This document shows positions 25,652-34,689 of a DNA stretch of 64,000 nucleotides, piece after piece (the stretch's first letter is position 1; each line of letters starts with the position of its first letter). The position numbers and the translations under genes were made by a program. Source of the stretch: Streptomyces aquilus (GTDB taxonomy: Bacteria > Actinomycetota > Actinomycetes > Streptomycetales > Streptomycetaceae); contig NZ_CP034463.1 in NCBI RefSeq assembly GCF_003955715.1, positions 10,230,001-10,294,000 on the forward strand, given 5' to 3'. The notes beneath the pieces are model-generated. The model saw nothing but the letters and a program-made list of their open reading frames with translations. It was not told where the DNA came from and did not search any database.

Positions 25652-27834
25652 ACGCGTCCTCGCCCCTGCCCGCCGGCCCGGAGGTCGTCGACCCAGCCCC
25701 GGACGCATTCGTCCTGCCGTTCAACCGGCTGCGGCCCGGCTTCGACCCCGGGCAGCTGCCGCGCTTTCGCGATCTGGCCTGGCGCCTGGCGTTGATCAGC
25801 CCCAGGGAGTCGAACCGCTCGCTGGTCATCGACTGGAGCCGCTGCCCCGCCGGGCTGCGGCCCGGCATCATGCGCGCGGCGTTCGCCGAGCTGAATATCC
25901 CGACCCCGGCGGTGCTGCTCCAGCAGCGCGCCTCGCGCTCCACCACCCAACCGGGCACCCTGCGCCACAACTTTCAGATCTGGATCCGTTTCGCCACCTG
26001 GCTCGGCGGCCGCGGCATCACCGAGCTCTCCCGGGTCACCGCCGGCGACCTGGAGGCGTACGCCGAGCACCTGCGCCCGCTCGGCCGCCAGTGGCGCACC
26101 GACGCCAAGGCCCTGGGGGTGATCTCGCGGCTGTGGGCCTACGCCCCCTACCTGCCCGAGCACGACCGGCTGGTCATGCCTCCCTGGGAGGACCCGGCCG
26201 CAGTCATGTCCGACTTCCTCGGCGCCAACGACGACACCCCGGGCGGCGAGAACGCCGTCGCGATCGTGCACCCGGCCGTCATGGCCCCGCTGCTGGTGTG
26301 GGCGCTGCGCATGGTCCTGGATCTGTCCCCGGACATCCTGGCCGCCGCCCGCGAGCACCGCCGGCTGCTCGCCGCGATCCCCGACCGCGCCCCGCGCGGC
26401 GGCACCGAGACCGCGGTGGCCCACCTGCGCGGCCTGCTCGCGGCCGGGCAGCAGCTGCCCTCCAGCGGCGCGCCCGGCGCCACCGCCGTGCGCGCCCGCT
26501 TCGGCGGGCCGCTGCCGCCGATGGCCAACACCTTCCTGGCTGGCACCCTCGGCGTCACCACCTCCCAAGTCGCCCGCGCCCGCGGCCTCCTGACCGACGA
26601 GCTCACCCCGACCGACTTCGGCCCCGCCCCGCTCCTCGACGTTCCGCTCACCGCCCGGATCGGCGCCGCCCCGTGGCGAGCGGCGATCGGCTTCGACGAC
26701 GTGGACGTGCTGATGCTGCACCTGTCCACTGCCGCCCTGATCTGCTGCGCCTACCTCTCCGGCATGCGGCCCGAGGAGGTCCTGGCCCTGCGCCGCGGCT
26801 GCTGCACCCGCGTGGAGCGCGACGACGGCACCGTACGGTTCGAGATCCGCGGCCGGCACTTCAAAGGGGTGCTGGACGAGGACGGCAACACGATCGGCGA
26901 AGGCGAAGTGCGAGCCGACCCGTGGATCGTGCTGGAGCCCGTCGCGCGCGCCATCGCCGTCGTCGAGGAACTCGAAGACGGCGAACAGCTCTTCACCCGC
27001 ACCCTCTACCGGTACGCCAAGGGCACCTGCATGCCCCGCACCGGCCTGTCCCCCGACACCGCCGTGGAACGGATCCGCGCCTTCACCGCCTGGGCCAACC
27101 AGCTCGCCGCCGCCCACGATCGGCCCCACGAGCTGATCCCGCCCGACCCCGACGGCGCCGTCGCCCTGCGCCGCTTCCGCCGCACCATCGCCTGGTTCGT
27201 TTACCGCCAGCCCGGCGGCCGGATTGCGCTGGCGGTGCAGTACGGCCACGCGGCCACCGCCATGTCGGAGTCCTACGCCGGCCGCTCGAAGGCCGACATG
27301 CTCGAGGTCCTGGACCAGGAGAAGGGCCTGGCCCTGGCCGAGACCCTCACCGAGGCCGGCGAACGCCTCGCCGCCGGCGAGAAAGTCAGCGGCCCGGCCG
27401 CCGACCGCTACCGCGCCGCGGCCACCGAGTTCTCCGACCGCTACGCCGGGACCTACCTGGGACGACGCGAACTGCGCGCACTGGTCGCCAACCCCCGCCT
27501 CCAGGTCTATGAAGACCCGAAGGCGTTCCTGACCTGCAACCACGACGCATTCACCGCGCTGTGCAACCCCGACCGCGACCGGGCGCGCAACGGCGGCCGC
27601 AGCACCCCCGACCACTCCCGCTGCCACCCGGCGTGCGCGAACATCAGCCGCACCGACAGCCAGATCACTGCCCTGCGCACCGAGGTCGCCCGGATCGACG
27701 CGGACGCCGACGCCGGCCTCAACCCCTACCCCATCGCCGCCCGCGAACAACAACGCAAGGACCACCTCACCGCCATCATCAGCCGCCACGACGCCCAGCA
27801 GCCGGCTGACAGCGAACCCACGGAGCGACGATGA
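25648..27834 (+). CDS. Tyrosine recombinase 3, Tn554 TnpB-like
   Basis: A 728-residue recombinase starting at GTG 25648, overlapping the previous stop. The catalytic core is intact: SGMRPEE (R374), RRFRRTIAWF as the second Arg box, and GHAATAMSESYAG with nucleophile Y543. Length and order match the large recombinase of Tn554-type elements. A Cys-rich C-terminus (FLTCNHDAFTALCNPDRD, HSRCHPACANISRTDSQ) suggests zinc binding. It is co-translated with the small protein that follows. It is probably the main strand-exchange enzyme of the module. Confidence 0.88.
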   Translation: MNASSPLPAGPEVVDPAPDAFVLPFNRLRPGFDPGQLPRFRDLAWRLALISPRESNRSLVIDWSRCPAGLRPGIMRAAFAELNIPTPAVLLQQRASRSTTQPGTLRHNFQIWIRFATWLGGRGITELSRVTAGDLEAYAEHLRPLGRQWRTDAKALGVISRLWAYAPYLPEHDRLVMPPWEDPAAVMSDFLGANDDTPGGENAVAIVHPAVMAPLLVWALRMVLDLSPDILAAAREHRRLLAAIPDRAPRGGTETAVAHLRGLLAAGQQLPSSGAPGATAVRARFGGPLPPMANTFLAGTLGVTTSQVARARGLLTDELTPTDFGPAPLLDVPLTARIGAAPWRAAIGFDDVDVLMLHLSTAALICCAYLSGMRPEEVLALRRGCCTRVERDDGTVRFEIRGRHFKGVLDEDGNTIGEGEVRADPWIVLEPVARAIAVVEELEDGEQLFTRTLYRYAKGTCMPRTGLSPDTAVERIRAFTAWANQLAAAHDRPHELIPPDPDGAVALRRFRRTIAWFVYRQPGGRIALAVQYGHAATAMSESYAGRSKADMLEVLDQEKGLALAETLTEAGERLAAGEKVSGPAADRYRAAATEFSDRYAGTYLGRRELRALVANPRLQVYEDPKAFLTCNHDAFTALCNPDRDRARNGGRSTPDHSRCHPACANISRTDSQITALRTEVARIDADADAGLNPYPIAAREQQRKDHLTAIISRHDAQQPADSEPTERR

Positions 27835-28349
27835 ATGCCGCGGCCGCGCCCGGCCTGCACGACGGCGCGGCGCTGGCCCAGCTCGTCGGCGAGGCCTTCG
27901 CTCACGCCCAGGGCCACGCCGCCACCGAGGACGCCGCGGAGGTCCGGGCCATCACCGATGCCATGGTGCGCCTGCTGATCGGCGCCCCGCTGCACTCCGA
28001 CGGCAAACTGACCATCGTCTCGCTGGCCGCCGAAGCCGGACTGCGCCGCAACAAGCTCACCCACAAACACACCGGGCTCAAGGACCTTTTCTACGCCCTG
28101 GTCAAGGCCCGAGCTCCCCTACCCGAAGGAGTGCCCGAGTCCCTGCGGGCCCGCGCGGCCAAGCAGCAGCAGGACCTGGCCCGAGTCCGCGCTGAACGCG
28201 ACGATCTGCGTATCCAGGCCCAGCTGATGGCCCGCATCATCCAGGTACTGGAGATCGAGAACAGCAAGCTCAAAGAGACCAACACGGCCCTGCAGCGACA
28301 GGTGGCCGCCCATGCTTCGGTTCCCGACCTCACCCGACGACGCCGATGA
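27831..28349 (+). CDS. TnpC-like coiled-coil accessory transposition protein
   Basis: A 172-residue protein coupled to recombinase 3 by ATGA. Residues about 55-90 resemble a helix-turn-helix (LTIVSLAAEAGLRRNKLTHK). Residues about 105-160 form a Gln/Glu/Lys-rich coiled coil. This matches the fourth, non-recombinase gene of Tn554-like modules, which binds DNA and affects frequency and orientation of transposition. The 3' end is Arg-rich. Confidence 0.75.
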   Translation: MNAAAAPGLHDGAALAQLVGEAFAHAQGHAATEDAAEVRAITDAMVRLLIGAPLHSDGKLTIVSLAAEAGLRRNKLTHKHTGLKDLFYALVKARAPLPEGVPESLRARAAKQQQDLARVRAERDDLRIQAQLMARIIQVLEIENSKLKETNTALQRQVAAHASVPDLTRRRR

Positions 28350-28638
28350 AGGCCGCTGCGAGGCCCACCCAGACGTCCGCCGGGCGGCGAAACGCGGCAT
28401 CATGGGCAAGCGCGGAGAGGCCGGTAGCGGCGTCTGGATGCCATACGGGCCGAGCCCGTTCGATGTCCGCTCGGGGGCTTCTCACTCGCAACAGGCGTTG
28501 TCGACCTGCATCCGCTACGGGTCCTGCGCAGTCGAAGGTGACCTACCGGCCCCTGTTCGTGCCGCGTCTTGGGATCGGTAGGGAGAACTGTCCTCACCTC
28601 GGCTGCTGGGGACGCGACAAACTGGGGCCTTCCCTCAC
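28350..28638. other. Intergenic, no gene seen (289 bp)
   Basis: This stretch lies between the recombinase module and the convergent MFS gene. Short open frames here lack ribosome sites and protein-like composition. Because Tn554-type modules sit near one end of their element, this region is the most likely place for the element's right terminus. Confidence 0.35.
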
Positions 28639-30198
28639 TTAGTCGGATGTCGGCGGTGTCTTCGGTGCGCGGAGCAGGCACCCGATCGCGGCGGCGAGAA
28701 CGATGATGCCGACGGCGATGAGTGAAGCGGACAAGCCGTCCATAAAGGCGGACTTGACGCCGTCTGCCAGGGCCGCGCCCCGGGCGCCGAGCTGATCGGC
28801 GACATGAAGGCCCGCAGCGGCGGAGTCCCGTGCGGCCTCGGAGGCTTCGGCGGGGAGCTGGTCGACAGAGTCGGGCAGGTTGGAGCGGTAGTGGCTGCCG
28901 TAGATCGAGCCCATGAGGGCGATGCCGACGGCCGAGCCGACCTCGCGTGTGGTGTCGTTCATCGCGGAGGCGACTCCCTGCTGGCCGCGGCCGAGTGAGC
29001 CGGTGATGGCAGAGGTGCCCACAGCTCCGGACAGGCCGATGCCGAAGCCCGCCAGGATGAGTCCGCCGAGGAAGGGCAGGTATCCGGAGCCGACGTCGAG
29101 CTGGGAGATGACGAACAGACCGGCGCTCAGCAGGAGCAGGCCGACGGTCATGGTGACCTTCATCCCGACCCGTCGCACCAGGTGAGGGGTGGCCTGGGAG
29201 GTGGGCAGGACGACGACGGCGACGGGAACGAGGGCGGCGGCGGCCTTGAGCGGGCTGTAGCCGAGGATGAGCTGCAGGTACTGCAGGCCGACGAAGAAGA
29301 ACCCGAAGACGGCCATGAACTGCACAAGGACGGTGATCGCGCCGGCCCGGAAGCCGCGGATGCCGAAGAGAGCGGGATCGAGCAGTGGGTGTTCATGCCG
29401 CAGGCCGAGCCAGGCGTAAGCGGCGAAGGCCACCACCGTGACCACGAGGGCGGCGATCACGATGTGTTCCGTCCAGCCCTGCTCGTTGCCTTCGATGATG
29501 GCGAAAACGAGGGCGCCGATACCGACGGCCGTGGAGATGGCCCCGGACACGTCGGGCGGGGAGGGGTGCTCGTCTTTGGTGTTGGGCGACAAGAGGAGGG
29601 CGGTGACGGCGGCTACGAGGGCGACCGCGGCGCTGGTGATGAAGATCGACCGCCAGGAGAACCACTCCAGCAGGGCCCCTGCGGCGAGCATGCCGATGAT
29701 GGCCCCGGCGGCGGCGAAGCCGGACCAGGTGGCCACGCCCTTGACGCGCTGCTCGGGCGGAAAGGCAGCGGTGATCGTGGACAGGGTTCCCGGCATGATC
29801 ATCGCGGCTCCCAGCCCCATGACGACTCGCCAGACGATGAGCGTGGTGGTGGAGTCGGCGAAGGACGCGGCCAGGGAGGCGGCGCCGAAGACGATGGTGC
29901 CCGCGATGAGGACGTCGCGGCGGCCGATTCGGTCGCCGATGGCGCCGAGGGGCAGGACGAGAGCGGCCAGGGCGACGGTGTAGCCGTCGGCGATCCAGGT
30001 CAGTGCGCCGTTGGTCGCCGACAGGTCGATGGCGAGGTCCGGCAGTGCGAGGTTGAGAGCGGAGACGGAGGCGACCACGAGGACCAGGGACAGGCACATG
30101 GCGAAGAGCACGCCGTTGTGGCCGGCCCGGCCGGTCGCGACGGCGTCCTGCCGGTCTTCGGTCTGATCGTCGGACTTGCGGTGGGGGCTGGTGGACAT
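28639..30198 (-). CDS. MFS drug exporter, DHA2 (14-TM) family
   Basis: A 519-residue transporter with fourteen predicted helices. Family motifs include the motif-A loop LGAIGDRIGRRDVL and motif C-like GMGLGAAMIMPG-type sequence near residue 130 (VVMGLGAAMIMPGTL). The N-terminus is a charged cytoplasmic tail. It is a proton-coupled exporter. It lies 12 bases downstream of the amidohydrolase on the same strand, so it probably exports or protects against the aromatic substrate handled by that operon (inference). Confidence 0.88.
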   Translation of the reverse strand: MSTSPHRKSDDQTEDRQDAVATGRAGHNGVLFAMCLSLVLVVASVSALNLALPDLAIDLSATNGALTWIADGYTVALAALVLPLGAIGDRIGRRDVLIAGTIVFGAASLAASFADSTTTLIVWRVVMGLGAAMIMPGTLSTITAAFPPEQRVKGVATWSGFAAAGAIIGMLAAGALLEWFSWRSIFITSAAVALVAAVTALLLSPNTKDEHPSPPDVSGAISTAVGIGALVFAIIEGNEQGWTEHIVIAALVVTVVAFAAYAWLGLRHEHPLLDPALFGIRGFRAGAITVLVQFMAVFGFFFVGLQYLQLILGYSPLKAAAALVPVAVVVLPTSQATPHLVRRVGMKVTMTVGLLLLSAGLFVISQLDVGSGYLPFLGGLILAGFGIGLSGAVGTSAITGSLGRGQQGVASAMNDTTREVGSAVGIALMGSIYGSHYRSNLPDSVDQLPAEASEAARDSAAAGLHVADQLGARGAALADGVKSAFMDGLSASLIAVGIIVLAAAIGCLLRAPKTPPTSD

Positions 30199-30210
30199 GA
30201 GGAACCTGTC

Positions 30211-31260
30211 TCAGTCGGTGCTGGGCTGCAGGAGCTTGAAGACCAGGCGCGCGGCGGTGCGCTGCGCAGCCTGGCGCAGGCGCACGGGGGCCGGTAGGGC
30301 TGGGGGCGGCGTCGGGGAAGTGGCGGCCAGACGGGGAAAGAGTGCTTCGGCGTTGGTGCGGTTGACGGCCTTGAGCGTGTCCGGGGCGACGTTGTCGTCG
30401 AGACCGTTCGCGAAGTACTGCCCGGCGGGAGTGGGGGCAAAGGGCCAGTCGCTGCCGAAGAGAACGTGTCCAGGGCGGGCGAAGGCGAGCAGGGTGGGCA
30501 GGGCAGCGGGGCTGGAGGACAGGGCGGTGTCGAAGTAGAAGGAGCGGAAGTCGTCCAGTACGTCGAGTGGGCTGCGCGCGGTGTCGTTGGCGATGGTGAG
30601 GGCCATGCGGTGTGATGAGTAGGGAACGAAGCCGCCGGCGTGGCTGAGGATGAACCGGATGTCCGGGTAGCGGCGCGGGATGCCGTTGCGGACCAGGAGG
30701 TAGGCGGCGCGGGTGGTGTCCAGAAGGAAGTCGGCGGCGAAGGCGGGAATGCCGTCGACCGGGGGTACGGGCAGCTGCGCCGGGTGTACGAAGACCACGG
30801 CGCCACGGTCGTTCAGCGTCTGCCACAGCGCGTCCTGATCGTCCTCGCCGAGGTAGGTACCCCGGTTGTTGGCGAGCAGGGTGACGCCGTCAGCGCGCAG
30901 GTCATGCAGTGCACGCACGGCCTCGGCGGCGGAGGCATCGGCGTCGGGCATCGGCAGCGTGGCAAAGAAGCCGAAGCGGCCGGCATGGTCGGAGGCCAAG
31001 GCCGCGGAGTGGTCGTTGAGGCGTCGGGCCAGGTCGGCGGCCTTGGCGGGGTCGGTGAGGAAGCCGGTGCCGGGTGTGGACACGGAGACGATCGACGTGG
31101 TGATGCCCAGCAGGTCCATCAGTCGCAGGGCGGACTCGGGGCGCCAGTCGGGCAGAGCCCGGCCGCCGGCGTCGGCGATGCCGGCCGTGGCGAGCTCGTC
31201 GCGGTAAAAGGCGGGCACTACGTGCTGATGTACGTCGATGCGATGTGCCGAAGGGGACAT
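30211..31260 (-). CDS. Amidohydrolase-2 family decarboxylase-type enzyme
   Basis: A 349-residue TIM-barrel metal enzyme of the ACMSD/gamma-resorcylate/6-methylsalicylate decarboxylase group. Metal ligands are visible: DVHQH (residues 8-12), VVFVHPAQ, LSHAGG and GSDWPF. These enzymes remove a carboxylate from aromatic or aminomuconate acids without a redox cofactor. ATG 31260 follows AAAGG by eight bases. Together with the hydratase and TetR gene upstream on this strand it forms the minus-strand arm of the aromatic catabolic island. The substrate is inferred as a hydroxybenzoate, not proven. Confidence 0.85.
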   Translation of the reverse strand: MSPSAHRIDVHQHVVPAFYRDELATAGIADAGGRALPDWRPESALRLMDLLGITTSIVSVSTPGTGFLTDPAKAADLARRLNDHSAALASDHAGRFGFFATLPMPDADASAAEAVRALHDLRADGVTLLANNRGTYLGEDDQDALWQTLNDRGAVVFVHPAQLPVPPVDGIPAFAADFLLDTTRAAYLLVRNGIPRRYPDIRFILSHAGGFVPYSSHRMALTIANDTARSPLDVLDDFRSFYFDTALSSSPAALPTLLAFARPGHVLFGSDWPFAPTPAGQYFANGLDDNVAPDTLKAVNRTNAEALFPRLAATSPTPPPALPAPVRLRQAAQRTAARLVFKLLQPSTD

Positions 31261-31507
31261 GAAGCGGCCTTTCATGCGGTCTACGGGGTGCGGTGGGGGA
31301 GTCGCATCATCCCGGCCGTCGTCCGTGCACTGTCGGCCCACCCGACGAGGCTAGGAGTGCCGGTGCCTGGGGGTGCGAAGAAGTCCGGCGTGGCGGTGGG
31401 GGAGGGCCGTTGGGAGAGCGGCAGAGAAGGTCGGGGCGGGCCGGGTAGGTAACGGAGTCGCGAGTGTGGCTGAGTGATGTCATGTGCGGATGGAGGGCGG
31501 GCTGTCG

Positions 31508-32299
31508 TCAGATGAAAGACACCGACACTGAGCCGAGGGCCCCGAAACGCGCCTCCGCCTTCTGACCGGTGCCGATGAAGGGAGCGGTGGTCATGGCGCC
31601 GGGCAGGATGACGTGTCCGGCGTCCAGTTCCATGCCGAAATCGGCGAGGGCGTTGGCCAGCCAGGCGACTGCGGTGGCCGGGTGACCCAGGACCTCCTTG
31701 CCGCTGCCGAACGCCACCTGGCTTCCGTCGACGAGCAGATCCACGCTGACCGCCGCGAGGTCGGGTGTGTAGTCCATCGGGGTCCAGGAGCCGCACACCA
31801 GTCCCGCAGAGCTGGCGTTGTCCGCGACGGTGTCGACCAGTGTGATCCGCCAGTCGCGGATGCGGCTGTCGACGATCTCCAGCGCGGGCGCGATCGCCCC
31901 GGTGGCGGCCAGTACGTCAGCGGTGGTCACGCCGGGCCCGCGCAGTGGCCGGGCGAGGCGGAAGCAGATCTCGGGTTCGACGCGTGGGGCGCAGTACCGG
32001 GCGGCGCGTACCGTGCCGCCGTCGCGGTGGACCATGTCGTCCAGCAGATGTCCGAAGTCCGGCTCGTGCACGCCGAGGAGTTGCCGCACCGGGGCTGAGG
32101 TGAGACCGACCTTGTGGCCGATCACTGTGGCTTTGGCGGCCAGGCGGCGGGCGATGTTGTCCTGCTGGACGGCGTAGGCGTCGGCGAGATCGAGATCGGG
32201 CCACGTGGTAGAGAGCGGTTCGATCGGTGCCGTGCGGCGTTCGGCCTCGCGTAGCAGCTGGGCGGCTTCCACGCGGCGCCGGGCAGCTGCCGGCGTCAT
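31508..32299 (-). CDS. 2-keto-4-pentenoate hydratase / 2-oxohex-3-enedioate decarboxylase family
   Basis: A 263-residue MhpD/DmpE/DmpH-family enzyme of meta-cleavage pathways. Key stretches are GHKVGLTSAPV, the metal-binding RVEPEICFRL (Glu-x-Glu), and the [13 protein letters not shown] signature. It hydrates 2-hydroxypentadienoate to 4-hydroxy-2-oxovalerate. A second, different copy lies at 41411. ATG 32299 overlaps the TetR stop by ATGA. Confidence 0.88.
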   Translation of the reverse strand: MTPAAARRRVEAAQLLREAERRTAPIEPLSTTWPDLDLADAYAVQQDNIARRLAAKATVIGHKVGLTSAPVRQLLGVHEPDFGHLLDDMVHRDGGTVRAARYCAPRVEPEICFRLARPLRGPGVTTADVLAATGAIAPALEIVDSRIRDWRITLVDTVADNASSAGLVCGSWTPMDYTPDLAAVSVDLLVDGSQVAFGSGKEVLGHPATAVAWLANALADFGMELDAGHVILPGAMTTAPFIGTGQKAEARFGALGSVSVSFI

Positions 32300-32928
32300 G
32301 CCTTGTTCCTCGCCGCCATGCGTGTCGCCGCCTCGTAGACCAGCTGGGCGTGCAATTCGAGCATCGCCACCAGGTCGACAGCGTCACCGTTGATCTCCCG
32401 CTGGACGAACAGCCCGTCGGCGCCCGCGACGGCGTAGGTCGTCAGGATCTGAACGGACTCCTCGTCGAGGCCCGGAACCAGCGCTTCGGCCATCTCGGCG
32501 ATCTTCGCGCACGCGATGTCGCGGACTTGGAGGAACACCGTGCGGCCGCGCGGTTCGGCGGGGCGCCGCTCCAGCGCGAGCATCAGCCCCAGACGGAGGA
32601 AGTCGGGGGCGTCGATCAGTGACTTCGCCACGTTCCCCGCCATGGCGGTGACCCGCTCCAGTGGAGTGCCCGTCTCCTCGCCCGGGAGTTCGACCGCGGC
32701 CAGCCAGGTGTCGAAGCTGCGCTCGATGACAGCGGCGATCAGGTCGTCCTTGTCCTTGAAGTGCCAGTAGATCGAGCTGGCGGGCAGCCCGCACGCGGCG
32801 CTGACGGCGGCGATCGACGTGCCCTCGTATCCCCGCTCGCCGGCGATCTCCACGGCGGCGTCGAGGATGCGCTGTCGCGACTCCACTCCGTTCGCGCGCT
32901 TCTTGCGCGTCGTCTGCGGCTTCGTCAT
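32296..32928 (-). CDS. TetR family transcriptional regulator
   Basis: A 210-residue repressor. The N-terminal helix-turn-helix lies at residues 18-65 (RILDAAVEIAGERGYEGTSI, then LPASSIYWHFKDKDDL). The rest is a ligand-binding helical domain. ATG 32928 is preceded by GGAGGAG. It diverges from the FAD hydroxylase gene, and the palindrome at 32996-33027 lies between them. An aromatic substrate or ring-cleavage product is the likely inducer. Confidence 0.9.
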   Translation of the reverse strand: MTKPQTTRKKRANGVESRQRILDAAVEIAGERGYEGTSIAAVSAACGLPASSIYWHFKDKDDLIAAVIERSFDTWLAAVELPGEETGTPLERVTAMAGNVAKSLIDAPDFLRLGLMLALERRPAEPRGRTVFLQVRDIACAKIAEMAEALVPGLDEESVQILTTYAVAGADGLFVQREINGDAVDLVAMLELHAQLVYEAATRMAARNKA

Positions 32929-32995
32929 GGCAGGTGCTCCTCCTCTTGGTGCGCTTCGCGCCGGCCGCTTGACCGTCCCCGGCGACAAGCCTACC

Positions 32996-33027
32996 GTAGC
33001 ACTCGTTCCAATTGGAGTGAACGCTAC
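32996..33027. promoter_or_regulatory. TetR-type operator palindrome
   Basis: A 32-bp imperfect palindrome with outer arms GTAGC/GCTAC and a perfect CCAATTGG centre. It lies 67 bases before the TetR start and 41 bases before the divergent hydroxylase start, which is the right place for autorepression and pathway control. Confidence 0.65.
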
Positions 33028-33068
33028 ATCAACAGCCGTGCGGGCGAGATCGACAGTGAGGTGGCCTG

Positions 33069-34676
33069 ATGAGTGAGACCGGGGCCGGAACAGAAACCGA
33101 GGACAGCGCCTATGACGTGGCGGTGATCGGTTACGGGCCCACGGGCGTGACCGCGGCGAACCTGCTGGGGGCAATGGGGCTGCGTGTTGTCGTCCTGGAG
33201 CGGGACGCCGAGATCTTCACCCGTGCCCGGGCCATCTCCACCGACGAGGAGGTCGTCCGCATCTGGCAGCGGATCGGCCTGGCCGAGCGGCTCAAGCAGG
33301 ACATGCTGACCGAGCGGGAGGTGGACTTCGTTGACGCTAATGGCCGTACGTTTCTCAGCGCGCACCCCACCCCGCGCGGGCACGGTCACCCGCCGCAGAT
33401 GTTCATCTACCAGCCCGCGCTGGAGCAGGTCCTGCGTGACGGAGTAGGCCGCTATCCGAACGTGAAGATCTTGTTGCGCCACGAGTGTCTGCGCCTGCGC
33501 CAGGACGCCGACGGCGTGGAGCTGACGGTCGTCGGCACGGCCGACGACTCCGTCCACCGGCTGCGCGCTTCCTACGTCATCGCGGCCGACGGCGGCTCCA
33601 GCCTCACCCGTGCCCAGCTGAACATCGGCTATGAGGGAAAGACGTACGAGGACCGCTGGGTGGTGATCGATACGAAGATGCTCAAGCCCTGGCCGGACCA
33701 CGACAAGTTGCGCTTCCACTGCGACCCGGCCCGCCCGGCAGTGGACTGCCCGACCCCGCTCGGCCACCACCGGTGGGAGTTCCCCATCCTGCCCGGCGAC
33801 GACGAGAAGCAGCTGACCACCGAGGAGGCCGTGTACCAGCTGGTGGCCCGGTACGGCATCTCCCGCGACAGCATCGAAGTCCTGCGCGCCACCGTCTACA
33901 GCCACCATGTGCGCTTCGCCACCCGCTTCCGCATGGGCCGGGTCTTCCTCGCTGGCGACGCCGCCCACGCCATGCCGCCGTGGATCGGCCAGGGCATGGC
34001 CGCCGGCGTGCGCGACGTGGCCAACCTCTGCTGGAAACTCGACGCCGTGCTGCGCGGCGAACTGCCCGAGACGGTCCTCGACAGCTACGAGGCCGAGCGC
34101 AAGCCGCACGTCAAGGAAGTCACGAAGCGGGCGGTGTTCGTCGGCGGGATCATCACTGAGCGCCGTCTGCCGGTCGCCCGCGTCCGCAACGGCGCCCTGC
34201 GCGCCCTGGACCGCATACCGGGTTTCGGCGATTGGATGCAGGACTCGAATTGGATCCCCGTCGCCCGCTACGAAGCTGGCCTGCAGGCCCGCCCTCGCAC
34301 CAAGGCGACCGGCCACCAGATTCCCCAGCCCTGGGTCACGGGCCCCGACGGCACCCGTGTCCGACTCGACGACGCGCTCGGCGGCCGATGGATCCTTCTG
34401 CACGCGGGCACCGCCATCCCTCAGCCCGCCTGGAACCTCGTTGGCGTTCCTTCCCTGACCATCACACTTACCGGCTCCCGGCCGACCGAGGGCACCCTCG
34501 TCGATAACGACGGCGTCCTGCTGCCCTGGATGACCCGGCACGGCGCGGCCACGCTCGCCCTGCGTCCCGACGCCTATGTCTACGCGGCGACCCCCGGGGG
34601 CGCCCCGCTTCCGCCGCCGCCCCGCGGCTTCACTCCGTCCACGACTCCCCGCCCTACCGCGTCCACCGCCCAGTGA
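33069..34676 (+). CDS. FAD-dependent aromatic hydroxylase (MhpA/PheA-like)
   Basis: A 535-residue group A flavin monooxygenase. It shows the FAD dinucleotide motif VIGYGPTGVTAANLLG (residues 18-33), the DG motif VIAADGGSS and the GD motif GRVFLAGDAAHAMPPW followed by GVRDVANLCWKL. It uses NAD(P)H and O2 to hydroxylate a phenolic ring, giving the catechol used by the downstream extradiol dioxygenase. The C-terminal 20 residues are Pro/Thr-rich. It is the first gene of a plus-strand operon with the C-C hydrolase and dioxygenase. Confidence 0.9.
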   Translation: MSETGAGTETEDSAYDVAVIGYGPTGVTAANLLGAMGLRVVVLERDAEIFTRARAISTDEEVVRIWQRIGLAERLKQDMLTEREVDFVDANGRTFLSAHPTPRGHGHPPQMFIYQPALEQVLRDGVGRYPNVKILLRHECLRLRQDADGVELTVVGTADDSVHRLRASYVIAADGGSSLTRAQLNIGYEGKTYEDRWVVIDTKMLKPWPDHDKLRFHCDPARPAVDCPTPLGHHRWEFPILPGDDEKQLTTEEAVYQLVARYGISRDSIEVLRATVYSHHVRFATRFRMGRVFLAGDAAHAMPPWIGQGMAAGVRDVANLCWKLDAVLRGELPETVLDSYEAERKPHVKEVTKRAVFVGGIITERRLPVARVRNGALRALDRIPGFGDWMQDSNWIPVARYEAGLQARPRTKATGHQIPQPWVTGPDGTRVRLDDALGGRWILLHAGTAIPQPAWNLVGVPSLTITLTGSRPTEGTLVDNDGVLLPWMTRHGAATLALRPDAYVYAATPGGAPLPPPPRGFTPSTTPRPTASTAQ

Positions 34677-34689
34677 GGACACCGGCATC

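Noticed and set aside
29393..30826. 477-codon minus-strand frame
   Set aside because: Out-of-frame shadow of the MFS exporter and amidohydrolase, which carry the family motifs.
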